From Chthoniobacterales bacterium (lineage in GTDB: Bacteria; Verrucomicrobiota; Verrucomicrobiia; Chthoniobacterales; UBA10450), in contig JAICWQ010000010.1 in assembly GCA_025934755.1 (NCBI GenBank), positions 1 to 37,553 on the forward strand: a stretch of DNA of 37,553 nt, read 5' to 3'. Positions 15,440 to 23,893 of this stretch are shown here, piece after piece. Every line of letters begins with the position of its first letter. Within the stretch, counting starts at the first letter, position 1. The notes beneath the pieces were generated by a model. The model had not been told where the DNA came from. It made no database searches and saw nothing but the letters and a program-made list of their open reading frames with translations. Both the position numbers and the translations under genes were made by a program.

Positions 15440-17188
15440 ATGAAAACGATTCGAATAATGTTACTCGCTGCAACGGTAACCTGGTGCAGCGCATCCGGGG
15501 CCGAGCCTCCAAAAGCCGATGCCCAACTTCGTGCCGTATACACCTCAGAATGGAAGTGGCGATTGGAGCAGTTTCCCGATCAAGAGGACCCGTCCAAGCC
15601 GGTTGCCGATCACTTGCCCAAGGAAGATCCGGCGACGCAGGAAATGCGCTTGCACTATTGGCAGGACGTTTTGCATAAGCTCGATGGGATCGCGCGTGGT
15701 GAGCTTTCGCCGGAGGACCAGATCAACTACGACATCTATCGGCGCGAGATTGAGGATTTCGTCGCCGGCGAAAAATTCCGCGACTTTGAAATGCCGGCGA
15801 ACTCGGACAGCGCATTCTGGACGAATTTGGGGTACACCGCTCGCCGGCCGTTCAAAACGCTGATGGATTACAAGAACTGGATCGCGCAGATGCGCGACAT
15901 CCCACGCTATTTTCGGGAGGAGATTGCGAATATGCGGGCAGGCGCTGCCCGCGAGTTCACGCCGCCGCGCGCGACTTTGCAAGGGCGGGAAAAATCGATC
16001 ACGGCAATTGCCGAGGGCAAGCCCGAAGACAATTTGCTCTACACGCCGTTCCGCGAAGCGATGGTCGGAGTTCAATCGTCGGATCAGGCGACGTTAAAGA
16101 CCGAAGCGGCGAAGGTGATCCGCGAGAGCGTGCAGCCGGCCTACGCTGACCTGCTGAAATTCTTTCGCGACGAGTACGTGCCGCACACTCGGACCACGCT
16201 CGCGGCCGAGGCCTTGCCGGACGGCAAAGCTTATTACCGTCAAAAAATTCGCGAATTTACGACGCTTGATCTTTCGCCGGAGGAAATTCACCAGACGGGT
16301 TTATCCGAAGTCGAAAAGCTGCACGCGCAAATGGTGGACGCGATGCATTCGACCGGGTTCAAGGGCGAGTTCCCTGCTTTCCTGCAATTCTTGCGCGACG
16401 ATCCGCAGTTCTACGCCAAAACGCCGCAGGAACTGCTCAATCGCGCCGCTTGGATTGCAAAGCTGTTCGACGGAAAGTCGTCGCAATACTTCGGCTATCT
16501 GCCGCGGATGCGTTTCACGATCAAACCGGTCCCACCCGACCTTGCGCCATTTTATACTTCAGGCCGTGGCGGTCCCGGCGTTTATCTTCTAAATACCTAC
16601 GATCTGGCGCATCGCCCGTTGTACAATCTCGTTGCCTTGACTCTGCATGAGTCGGCGCCGGGGCACGCATTCCAGATTCCGATCGCGCTTGAGCATAAGA
16701 ATCAGCCGGAATTTCGGCAGCACGATTACATTTCGGCTTACGGCGAAGGCTGGGCGCTGTATTGCGAAAAATTGGGCGAAGAAATGGGAATGTACGAAAC
16801 GCCCTACGACCGCTTCGGCATGCTCGGTTACCAAATTTGGCGCGCGGCGCGTTTGGTCGTGGACACCGGCGTGCATTCGAAAGGTTGGACTCGCGACCAG
16901 GCGTTGAAGTACATGCACGATTATACGGCGCTGCCGGAGCACGAGGTCGAAACCGAAGTCGACCGCTACATCGCATGGCCGGCGCAAGCCCTCTCTTATT
17001 ACTTAGGGGAGCTGGCAATTCTGCACGCTCGTGAAAAAGCGGAGAAAGCCCTCGGACCGAAATTCAACATTCGCGCATTTCACGATTCAGTGCTGGAACT
17101 TGGCTCGGTGCCGCTGCCGGTTCTCACTGCGCGAATCGATCGCTTCATTGCCGACGGCGGTAAAGGGCCGTACCCGGATATGGAATGA
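15440..17188 (+). CDS. Secreted DUF885 family metallopeptidase-like protein
   Basis: This is a 582-residue protein of the DUF885 family, a gluzincin-like group. The zinc-site region reads HESAPGHAFQ (residues about 403-412), followed by YGEGWALYCEKLGEE, matching the family's HE..PGH..Q and EGWA.Y.E blocks. I chose the ATG at 15440 because GGAG at 15430-15433 lies 6 bp upstream and because it gives a clean signal peptide (MKTIRIMLLAATVTW..., cleavage after ASG-A or nearby). An ATG 33 bp upstream would add a tail before it. It is probably periplasmic and acts on peptides, but the substrate is unknown. It is divergent from the sirtuin. Confidence 0.88.
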   Translation: MKTIRIMLLAATVTWCSASGAEPPKADAQLRAVYTSEWKWRLEQFPDQEDPSKPVADHLPKEDPATQEMRLHYWQDVLHKLDGIARGELSPEDQINYDIYRREIEDFVAGEKFRDFEMPANSDSAFWTNLGYTARRPFKTLMDYKNWIAQMRDIPRYFREEIANMRAGAAREFTPPRATLQGREKSITAIAEGKPEDNLLYTPFREAMVGVQSSDQATLKTEAAKVIRESVQPAYADLLKFFRDEYVPHTRTTLAAEALPDGKAYYRQKIREFTTLDLSPEEIHQTGLSEVEKLHAQMVDAMHSTGFKGEFPAFLQFLRDDPQFYAKTPQELLNRAAWIAKLFDGKSSQYFGYLPRMRFTIKPVPPDLAPFYTSGRGGPGVYLLNTYDLAHRPLYNLVALTLHESAPGHAFQIPIALEHKNQPEFRQHDYISAYGEGWALYCEKLGEEMGMYETPYDRFGMLGYQIWRAARLVVDTGVHSKGWTRDQALKYMHDYTALPEHEVETEVDRYIAWPAQALSYYLGELAILHAREKAEKALGPKFNIRAFHDSVLELGSVPLPVLTARIDRFIADGGKGPYPDME

Positions 17189-17227
17189 GCGCTCGCCGGC
17201 AAATTAGAACGCATAATGGCGCCGGTA

Positions 17228-17421
17228 GTGGGTCACTTACAAATGGAAGCGCCGTAGGCGCGGCCTGGCTATAGAAGATCGTTTACCAAGAAGTAGAGCT
17301 CCGGCAGGAGCGACATCTTCCTGAGTCATGACGTTCCTAAAGGAGCTTTAACCGGAAAATCACCGTCCAAGCTATAAACAGGACGCGCCTACGGCGCTCA
17401 AAATTAACTAAACTGACCCAC
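17228..17421. mobile_element. 194-bp MITE-like element with inverted repeats
   Basis: The ends are inverted copies: GTGGGTCA at 17228-17235 and TGACCCAC at 17414-17421. Inside these a longer inverted pair reads AGCGCCGTAGGCGCG (left, about 17248) against CGCGCCTACGGCGCT (right, about 17384), continuing to CTATAG / CTATAA. The central part carries AGCTCCGGCAGGAGC and GGAGCTTTA motifs. It contains no open frame and lies in the 388-bp gap between the DUF885 and DUF2911 genes. It looks like a non-autonomous element or a large REP cluster; a flanking target duplication is not evident. Confidence 0.7.
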
Positions 17422-17576
17422 GACCTTCTCGCCGCGTAGGATTCGGTCCGTCGTCCCGTCTATTTTTCACGGACGAAAGCAGCTCACAGTAATCGCGACG
17501 ATTTCGATCCTTGATCGAATTATTACTGGCAGCGTTCCAAATTGTGACAAATAGTGGATTCTCATTTCTTCGCTTT

Positions 17577-18644
17577 ATGAAACTAACTCGTCTCAAGCTG
17601 GTTACCTTCTCTCTCGCCCTTGTTGCCTTTGCCTGGACCGCTCGGGCCCAGAACGATCTCAATCTCCCGGACGTCAGTCAGGCTGCCGAGATCAAGCAAC
17701 GGATCGCGCTGGCGGATGTAACGATTAAATATCACCGGCCGCTGGTGAAGGGTCGAAAAATCTGGGGTGGTCTCGTGCCCTACGGGAAGGTTTGGCGAGT
17801 CGGCGCGAATGAAAACACAACTTTCGAGGTGAGCGATCCGGTGACGATCGAGGGCCAGCCATTGCCAAAAGGCGTCTATGGTCTGCACGCCATCCCGACC
17901 GCCGATACCTGGACGATTATTTTTTCCAAAGCGAACACGGGTTGGGGCAGCTACAGCTACAACCAAAGCGAGGACGCGTTGCGGGTGACAGTCAAGCCGC
18001 ACCCGCTTCAGGAAAACGAAGAGGCGCTCGAATATGAATTCGAAGACCTCCAGCCAACGTCGGCGACGGTCACCCTGAAATGGGAAAAACTGGCGGTCCC
18101 CTTCAAAGTCGCCGTCACCGACCAGACGACGCTGGACAATATTCGCGCGCAGATGAAAGGGCGCGGCCAGTTCACCTGGCAGGCTCCGGATGAAGCAGCC
18201 CAGTTTTGCCTGAGCCACAACCTTGACTTGGAACAGGGACTGAAATGGGCGGACATGTCCATCGCCAACGAGGAGCGGTTCGATAATCTCAGCACGAAAA
18301 CGGACCTGCTCCGGGCGCTGCATAAGGACGATGAGGCCAATAAAACCTGGGCCAAGGCGATGGAAAAAGCGACCGCCGTGCAGCTTTATTCTTACGGTCG
18401 CCGTCAACAGAACGCCAAGAAATCCGAGCAAGGCCTCGCCATTATGAAGGAAGTGGCGAAACGCTATCCGCAGGATGTTTACGGTCATTTGGCGGAGGCG
18501 CGCGTCAAATCGGCTGCGGGAGACTTTCCGGGCGCCATCGATGAAATGAAAAAGGCGCAAGCGGCAGCCACCTCCGATGCGCAGAAGACGGGTTTGCAGC
18601 CGCTAATTGACCGATTACAAACGCATCAGGACATTAACAAATAG
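17577..18644 (+). CDS. Secreted DUF2911 protein with TPR-like C-terminus
   Basis: This 355-residue protein has a signal peptide (MKLTRLKLVTFSLALVAFAW, cleavage near ARA-Q). The DUF2911 domain spans about residues 30-185, with IKYHRPLVKGRKIWGG, YGKVWRVGANENT and a GVYGLHAIPTADTW block. About 195-355 is helical with repeated alanine-rich helices (WADMSIANEERFDNLSTKTD and following), consistent with TPR-like repeats. The ATG at 17577 is chosen because upstream in-frame residues do not extend the signal peptide. No Shine-Dalgarno is obvious. DUF2911 has no known biochemical function and is common in Bacteroidota and Verrucomicrobiota. Confidence 0.85.
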   Translation: MKLTRLKLVTFSLALVAFAWTARAQNDLNLPDVSQAAEIKQRIALADVTIKYHRPLVKGRKIWGGLVPYGKVWRVGANENTTFEVSDPVTIEGQPLPKGVYGLHAIPTADTWTIIFSKANTGWGSYSYNQSEDALRVTVKPHPLQENEEALEYEFEDLQPTSATVTLKWEKLAVPFKVAVTDQTTLDNIRAQMKGRGQFTWQAPDEAAQFCLSHNLDLEQGLKWADMSIANEERFDNLSTKTDLLRALHKDDEANKTWAKAMEKATAVQLYSYGRRQQNAKKSEQGLAIMKEVAKRYPQDVYGHLAEARVKSAAGDFPGAIDEMKKAQAAATSDAQKTGLQPLIDRLQTHQDINK

Positions 18645-18800
18645 TTGGCGTCGATAGTTGCAAAGGAGGGACGAAGGGAATGCCGATGCGATCAAGAGTA
18701 GGACGCTCGGAGATTGTCCGTCCAAAGGCGGGCCGCGGCGTTCACGCAGGGTTAACATGACTTCGAGGGACGAGTTTGGGCTCGGGCCAATCTCTTGAGA

Positions 18801-21314
18801 GTGAAACACCTGCGAGCGCGCCTCGTTCAATGCTTTATCGTCGGCGGTGCGAGCCTGTTTTGGGCAGTTGAAGTCATGGCCGCGACACCGCCGCTGTTTC
18901 CCGCTGCAATGGACGCGAGCGAAATTCAACTTCGGCTCGAGAAGCTGAATGTTCTCGGCCGCGTTCTTTACCTCGCCGCGCATCCCGATGACGAAAACAC
19001 CACGTTGATTTCGCTTTGGGCTAACGGATCGCTTTACGATGCCGGTTATCTTTCGGTCACCCGCGGTGATGGCGGACAAAATCTTCTTGGGCCCGAGCTG
19101 CGCGAAAAACTCGGGGTGATCCGGACGCAGGAACTCCTGGCAGCGCGACGGGTCGATCATGGCCGGCAGTTTTTTACCCGCGCAGTTGACTTCGGATTCT
19201 CCAAAAATCCTGAGGAGACGCTCCGATTTTGGGATCGGGACAAAATCCTTTCAGACGTTGTCTGGGTCATGCGGCGCTTTCGGCCCGACGTTGTCGTGAC
19301 CCGTTTTAGCCCGGAAGACAGGCTTACCCATGGCCATCATACCGCTTCGGCCATCCTGGCCACGGAAGCGTTCCCGGCTGCAGGCGACTCGAAGAAATTT
19401 CCCGATCAACTCGCGTTGGTTAAACCGTGGCAACCCAAGCGGCTGGTCTGGAATACTTCGCCTTTTTTCTTTACCAATCGCAAACTTCCATTCGATCCGG
19501 CTGGCCTGACAACCCTGGAGGCTGGCGGCTATAACCCGCTCCTCGGTAAGGCGTACACCGAGATGGCTGCCGCCAGCGTGAGCATGAACAAAAGTCAGGG
19601 TGTCGGAAGTCCGGCCAGGAGAGGCGCGCGCACGGAATACTTCAAGTTGCTCGCCGGCGACGCAATGCACGGGGGACTGTTTGATGGTGTCGACACGAGC
19701 TGGAGGCGAGTTGCGAATTCGAATGCGGTCGCGACGAAGATTGCGAAAGTGATTACTGACTTTCGTCCGATCGATCCGTCTGCCTCTGTTCCCGGGCTTC
19801 TCGGTGTCCGCGATGAATTGGATCAGTTAAAGGACGATGATTGGGTGCCTCAGAAAAAAGCAGAAGTGGATCAAATCATTGCCGCGTGTCTTGGTCTGCA
19901 TCTGGAAGCTTCGACCGAAACTCCCGTCGTAAGCCCGGCCCAGGAGTTGCCGGTTAAGCTCGAGGCGATTAACCGCTCAAATGTTGCGGTGGATTGGATT
20001 TCATATCGTTTGGCATCGGCTCAGCCCACGTCGGTCGGAGAATCGCTCCCGCTCGACAAATTGATTACAAAAGAATTTAAAGCTCCGATTCCCGCCGGCA
20101 CGCAATATTCGCAGCCGTACTGGCTTCGTCACCCTGCGACGGTGGGAACGTTTACCGTCGAGAATCAGGATTTGATCGGAAGGCCGACCAATCCGCCGCA
20201 TTTCCCCGCGGAAATCACCATCAAGGTCTCCGGTCACGAGATCACTTACACGCTGGACACGAAATATCGCACCGTGGAGCCGATCGCGGGTGAAGTCCGC
20301 TACGACATCGTGATCGCGCCTCCGGTGTTCGCCAATTTTGTCGACCCGGTTTTGGTTTTTCCAAATGCGAATGCGAAGAAGGTCCGAGTCCGCGTGCTGG
20401 CTTCGGACGGTGCTGTGAAAGGCGACGTTCGCCTGTCTGCGCCCGAGGGGTGGGCCGTTTCGCCAAGCTCGATTCCGGTGGATTTGAAAAACGCGAATGC
20501 CGAAAAAGACGTTGAGTTTTCGGTTCGTCCTCCAGCGAATCCTGGACAGGCAACGTTAAAGGCCGGGGTCACGGTTGGCGGGCAAAGTTTCTCGTTTTCT
20601 CGTGAAAGGATCGCCTATCCACATATTGGGGTCCACATTTTGATGCCGCCCGCGGAAGCGAAACTCGTTAGGGCAGATATTCAGACCAAGGGCGATCTGA
20701 TTGGTTATATTCCAGGGGCGGGGGACGATATCCCGGCGGCTCTGCAACAAATTGGTTACACTGTGAAACAGCTCGGTGAAGGCGAGTTGGGACCGGAAAA
20801 TCTTCGCCAATTTACCGCGATCGTTCTCGGCGTCCGCATTTTCAATTCCCAGGACCGGATCGCGACCTGGTTGCCGGCGTTGATCGAGTATGCAAAGGGC
20901 GGCGGTGTGGTTGTGGTCCAGTACAACACGACGGCGGACCTAAAATCGACCGAGTTTGGACCTTATCCGCTTCAACTCTCGCGCGATCGCGTAACCGACG
21001 AGACGGCCGAGGTCAAGATGCTCGCGCCCGATCATCCGGTCCTGAACACGCCCAACAAAATCACGGCGCGGGATTTCGACGGATGGGTTCAGGAACGCGG
21101 TCTTTATTTTCCGGACAAATGGGATTCGGCCTGGGTTCCGATTTTATCGAGCCATGACCCGAATGAGAAACCGCTCGATGGCGGGTTGCTGGTGGCGAAG
21201 GTTGATAAAGGCTACTTTGTCTACACTGGGTATTCGTGGTTCCGGCAGCTTCCGGCGGGCGTTCCTGGCGCTTACCGGATTTTCGCCAACATGGTTTCGT
21301 TAGGCGGAAAATGA
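18801..21314 (+). CDS. Exported PIG-L/LmbE deacetylase with ThuA-like C-terminal domain
   Basis: This roughly 837-residue protein begins with a signal peptide (MKHLRARLVQ..., cleavage near VMA-A). The PIG-L zinc deacetylase domain follows: AAHPDDENTT near residue 60, SVTRGDGGQN, and GHHTAS near 180 as the third ligand. The middle is beta-rich, possibly two NEW3/Ig-like modules (PVKLEAINRSNVAVD; VRVRVLASDGAV). Residues about 635-830 resemble a ThuA/GATase-like Rossmann domain (DDIPAALQQIGY, YAKGGGVVVVQYN). I prefer the GTG at 18801; a TTG at 18795 is in frame. It is far larger than BshB or MshB and exported, so an amidase acting on cell-surface or external N-acetyl sugars is more likely than cytoplasmic thiol synthesis. 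Its stop overlaps the next start. Confidence 0.85.
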   Translation: MKHLRARLVQCFIVGGASLFWAVEVMAATPPLFPAAMDASEIQLRLEKLNVLGRVLYLAAHPDDENTTLISLWANGSLYDAGYLSVTRGDGGQNLLGPELREKLGVIRTQELLAARRVDHGRQFFTRAVDFGFSKNPEETLRFWDRDKILSDVVWVMRRFRPDVVVTRFSPEDRLTHGHHTASAILATEAFPAAGDSKKFPDQLALVKPWQPKRLVWNTSPFFFTNRKLPFDPAGLTTLEAGGYNPLLGKAYTEMAAASVSMNKSQGVGSPARRGARTEYFKLLAGDAMHGGLFDGVDTSWRRVANSNAVATKIAKVITDFRPIDPSASVPGLLGVRDELDQLKDDDWVPQKKAEVDQIIAACLGLHLEASTETPVVSPAQELPVKLEAINRSNVAVDWISYRLASAQPTSVGESLPLDKLITKEFKAPIPAGTQYSQPYWLRHPATVGTFTVENQDLIGRPTNPPHFPAEITIKVSGHEITYTLDTKYRTVEPIAGEVRYDIVIAPPVFANFVDPVLVFPNANAKKVRVRVLASDGAVKGDVRLSAPEGWAVSPSSIPVDLKNANAEKDVEFSVRPPANPGQATLKAGVTVGGQSFSFSRERIAYPHIGVHILMPPAEAKLVRADIQTKGDLIGYIPGAGDDIPAALQQIGYTVKQLGEGELGPENLRQFTAIVLGVRIFNSQDRIATWLPALIEYAKGGGVVVVQYNTTADLKSTEFGPYPLQLSRDRVTDETAEVKMLAPDHPVLNTPNKITARDFDGWVQERGLYFPDKWDSAWVPILSSHDPNEKPLDGGLLVAKVDKGYFVYTGYSWFRQLPAGVPGAYRIFANMVSLGGK

Positions 21315-21439
21315 GCGAGCGCCTCGAAGAACAGTTGCAGGACGAGGAACCGCGTTGGTCCCGGGCCTACGGTTTTGTCCTCGCCTTCTTCGCGCTCGAG
21401 ATTTTGCTTCTTTATCTTTTTACCGTCCGGTTTTCGTGA
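21311..21439 (+). CDS. 42-residue single-helix membrane protein in the symporter operon
   Basis: A short open frame starts at ATG 21311, overlapping the PIG-L stop by 4 bp (ATGA), and ends at 21439, overlapping the symporter GTG start by 4 bp (GTGA). The product has a charged N-terminal half (MSERLEEQLQDEEPRWSRAY) and one hydrophobic helix (GFVLAFFALEILLLYLF), ending TVRFS. The double overlap argues strongly that it is translated. By analogy with small subunits encoded beside some sodium:solute symporters it may be an accessory subunit of the transporter. It has no recognisable family. Confidence 0.75.
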   Translation: MSERLEEQLQDEEPRWSRAYGFVLAFFALEILLLYLFTVRFS

Positions 21440-23118
21440 GCCGGATCGACTATCTCGTCCTCTTCGCCACTGTCCTGGCGATCCCGCTCTACGGACTGTG
21501 GCGAACACGTGGACATGAATCGTTAGGGCATTATCTCAAGGGTGACAAAACCATTCGCTGGGGGACTATCGGACTGTCCGTTCTCGCGACTCAGGCGGGG
21601 CCGATCACCTTTCTTTCCATGCCAGGGCAGGCATATGAGAGCGGCATCGGTTTTATCCAAAACTATTTCGGCCAACCGCTCGCGCTCCTGGTGGTGTGCG
21701 CCGTCTTCGTGCCGATCTACCAAAAGCTGAAAGTTTTCACCGCTTATCAATATCTCGGGCAGAGATTCGATCGAAAAACGCAAATGCTGGGCGCTTTTCT
21801 CTTTTTAGTGCAACGCGGCCTTGCTGCCGGAATCACAATCTACGCCCCCGCGATTATTCTTTCCGCCATTCTTGGATGGCAACTGAATCTGACCATCTGC
21901 CTCGCAGGTGGCTTTGTGATCATTTACACCGTTGTCGGCGGCACAACGATCGTGAGTCTGACCCAGCGCTATCAAATGATGGTTATTCTCGCAGGAATGG
22001 CGGTCGCCTTCGGGGTGGTGATTTATCGACTAAGTCCCGATATCTCGTTCGGTCATGCGCTCGTGGTCGCTGGCAAGCTCGACAAATTGCAGGCGGTTGA
22101 TTTCTCACCCGATCCGCACAAACGCTACACCTTCTGGTCGGGAGCAATCGGCGGATTCTTTCTCGCTCTTTCGTACTTCGGGGCCGACCAGTCGCAGGTG
22201 CAGCGGTATCTGGCGGGGAATTCTCTGCGTTCGAGCCGGCTCGGATTGCTCTTTAATTCCGTCGTCAAAGTCCCGATGCAGTTTTTCATTCTTCTGCTCG
22301 GCGCGATGATTTTTATCTTTTATCAATTTGAGAAACCTCCGGTCTTTTTTAATCGTCCAGCCTACGAGCGCGCGATCGAGCATGGCGCCGGGCCGCAATT
22401 GAAGGATTTGGCGACAAAGGCCGATCAAGTCTTCGAACAAAAACGGGAAGCGCTGAGCGCGTACGCGGCCGCGCCATCGCCCGAGAACATGCAATCGATC
22501 CGAGCGCTTGAGGCGCAGACTCAGGCGGTGCGAACGGAGACCAAACAGGTTCTCAATCAAAACGGTGCTGATCCGCGGAGTAAGGAGTCGGATTATGTCT
22601 TTATTACCTTTATTCTGCACGAGTTGCCGCGCGGCGTTGTCGGCTTGCTCGTGGCCGTGATTCTCTGCGCCACCATGTCCGCAACCGCCGCGGCCCTCAA
22701 CGCACTTGGCTCAACTACCGTCGTCGACATTTATCGGCCGCTCCGCAGTTCAATCGCGAGCGACCATCATTATGTTGTCGCAGCCAGATTATTTACCGCG
22801 GCCTGGGGCCTGGTCGCGATCGGAGTCGCCTCCTTCGCCAACCTGGTCGAGAACCTGATTGAAGCGGGTAATATTCTGGGATCGGTTTTTTATGGAAGCA
22901 TTCTCGGTCTATTTCTCGTCGCCTTTTTTATCCGGAAAGTGCGCGGGTCGGCGGTTTTCTTTGCCGCATTGATCGCTCAGGCAATGGTGTTCATTCTCTT
23001 CTTCACCACCGGGATCGGTTACTTGTGGTACAACGCGATTGGCTGCGGCGCCGTGGTTATACTGGCGCCGGTCTTGGAGCGGTTAATATTCCGGGCCGAG
23101 CCAATGGAGGCTGCGTGA
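21436..23118 (+). CDS. Sodium:solute symporter (SSS family)
   Basis: This roughly 560-residue polytopic membrane protein begins at a GTG overlapping the small gene upstream. It has the 13-helix SSS pattern with GLSVLATQAGPITFLSMPGQAY in the first core helices, TAYQYLGQRF, and SYFGADQSQVQRYLAG, a typical SSS signature. AALNALGSTTVVDIYRP follows in a late helix. Between the helices at about 300-320 and 395 lies a hydrophilic, helical insertion (AYERAIEHGAGPQLKDL through QVLNQNG). The substrate cannot be told from sequence. Placement between a PIG-L deacetylase and bacillithiol-type genes suggests an amino sugar, a thiol conjugate or a precursor. Confidence 0.92.
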   Translation: MSRIDYLVLFATVLAIPLYGLWRTRGHESLGHYLKGDKTIRWGTIGLSVLATQAGPITFLSMPGQAYESGIGFIQNYFGQPLALLVVCAVFVPIYQKLKVFTAYQYLGQRFDRKTQMLGAFLFLVQRGLAAGITIYAPAIILSAILGWQLNLTICLAGGFVIIYTVVGGTTIVSLTQRYQMMVILAGMAVAFGVVIYRLSPDISFGHALVVAGKLDKLQAVDFSPDPHKRYTFWSGAIGGFFLALSYFGADQSQVQRYLAGNSLRSSRLGLLFNSVVKVPMQFFILLLGAMIFIFYQFEKPPVFFNRPAYERAIEHGAGPQLKDLATKADQVFEQKREALSAYAAAPSPENMQSIRALEAQTQAVRTETKQVLNQNGADPRSKESDYVFITFILHELPRGVVGLLVAVILCATMSATAAALNALGSTTVVDIYRPLRSSIASDHHYVVAARLFTAAWGLVAIGVASFANLVENLIEAGNILGSVFYGSILGLFLVAFFIRKVRGSAVFFAALIAQAMVFILFFTTGIGYLWYNAIGCGAVVILAPVLERLIFRAEPMEAA

Positions 23119-23119
23119 C

Positions 23120-23893
23120 GTGCCGACCCCGATAATTTGTTTTGGCCAGCAACCCTGCGGGATATTCCCCAAACGCTTTCTTTTCGCCAAGATAAAGACT
23201 GCGCGCCGGCTCCAGCGTGAGATCGGCGGAACGATTGTCTTTTTCTATCACGATAGCGATCACGACCCGCGCGAGACAAAGACGATTCTGCAAGATCGGC
23301 ACAGCGGACATAAAGCATCGGTCAATTTCGCATTCGAAAACAAAATCCAGAAACTCTACTCGCCCCTTTATCTGAAGCGGGTGGTCCCGGAATGGAAAAC
23401 AAAAATGGAACGGGTCTTGCCGGCGTATGTTGAGCGGAACCTCGTTGAGATTTTCAAAAGTATCGCGGGCAACACCGTCGCAGATTTCTGTCTGTCGATG
23501 TATGCCGGCATGGGTTTGATGGAAGGAATTAACGTCGCGCGTTCGAGCGAGGTCTCCTTTCGTTCAGCAGCTTGCGCGGTTGACGACTGTTTCGTCGATC
23601 TTCCATATGAAGGTGAGATTGTTCGGGCGCGCGCGCGCGATGGAAAATTCTGGCTGCACAAAGGTGGCGATAAGTTTATCGAAGTTCCGGCCCAAGATTA
23701 TGGATGCGAACAGGTCAGCCCAACCCGCGATACTCGATTTCGCTGGATGCAAAGCGTGATCCACTGCACCCATTATGTTAGCGGCGCGAGCGAGCAGGAT
23801 TACATCAATAAAGCGGACGGTCCCGGCGTGACTTTTGTTCGGCGCGAAGCAATCGACAATTCCGCCGACGCGTATATTGGCGGGAATGAATAA
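23120..23893 (+). CDS. Compact BshC-like protein (putative cysteine-adding enzyme)
   Basis: This 257-residue protein shares key motifs with BshC, the enzyme that attaches cysteine to glucosaminyl-malate in bacillithiol synthesis. The N-terminal FGQQPCGIFPKR parallels the GGQQAGLLTGP loop of BshC, FFYHDSDHDPRET parallels its VAGEDHDLDEIN motif, and HYVSGASEQDYI parallels the late FIAGPGEINYW. Canonical BshC is about 540 residues with a long C-terminal coiled coil; here that part is absent. The GTG start lies 1 bp after the symporter stop, and the end overlaps bshA by 8 bp. Context and motifs support a role in thiol synthesis, but activity of such a short form is untested. Confidence 0.7.
   Translation: MPTPIICFGQQPCGIFPKRFLFAKIKTARRLQREIGGTIVFFYHDSDHDPRETKTILQDRHSGHKASVNFAFENKIQKLYSPLYLKRVVPEWKTKMERVLPAYVERNLVEIFKSIAGNTVADFCLSMYAGMGLMEGINVARSSEVSFRSAACAVDDCFVDLPYEGEIVRARARDGKFWLHKGGDKFIEVPAQDYGCEQVSPTRDTRFRWMQSVIHCTHYVSGASEQDYINKADGPGVTFVRREAIDNSADAYIGGNE

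Noticed and set aside
17583-18560. Long minus-strand open frame opposite the DUF2911 gene
   Set aside because: The plus-strand product has a signal peptide and a recognised domain; the antisense product is Arg/Phe-rich with no motif, as expected of a shadow frame in GC-rich DNA.
18680-18760. 26-codon open frame after a strong AAAGGAGGG
   Set aside because: The Shine-Dalgarno-like match is good but the peptide (MPMRSRVGRSEIVRPKAGRG...) has no feature and lies in REP-like GC-rich sequence; could be a leader peptide but not supported.
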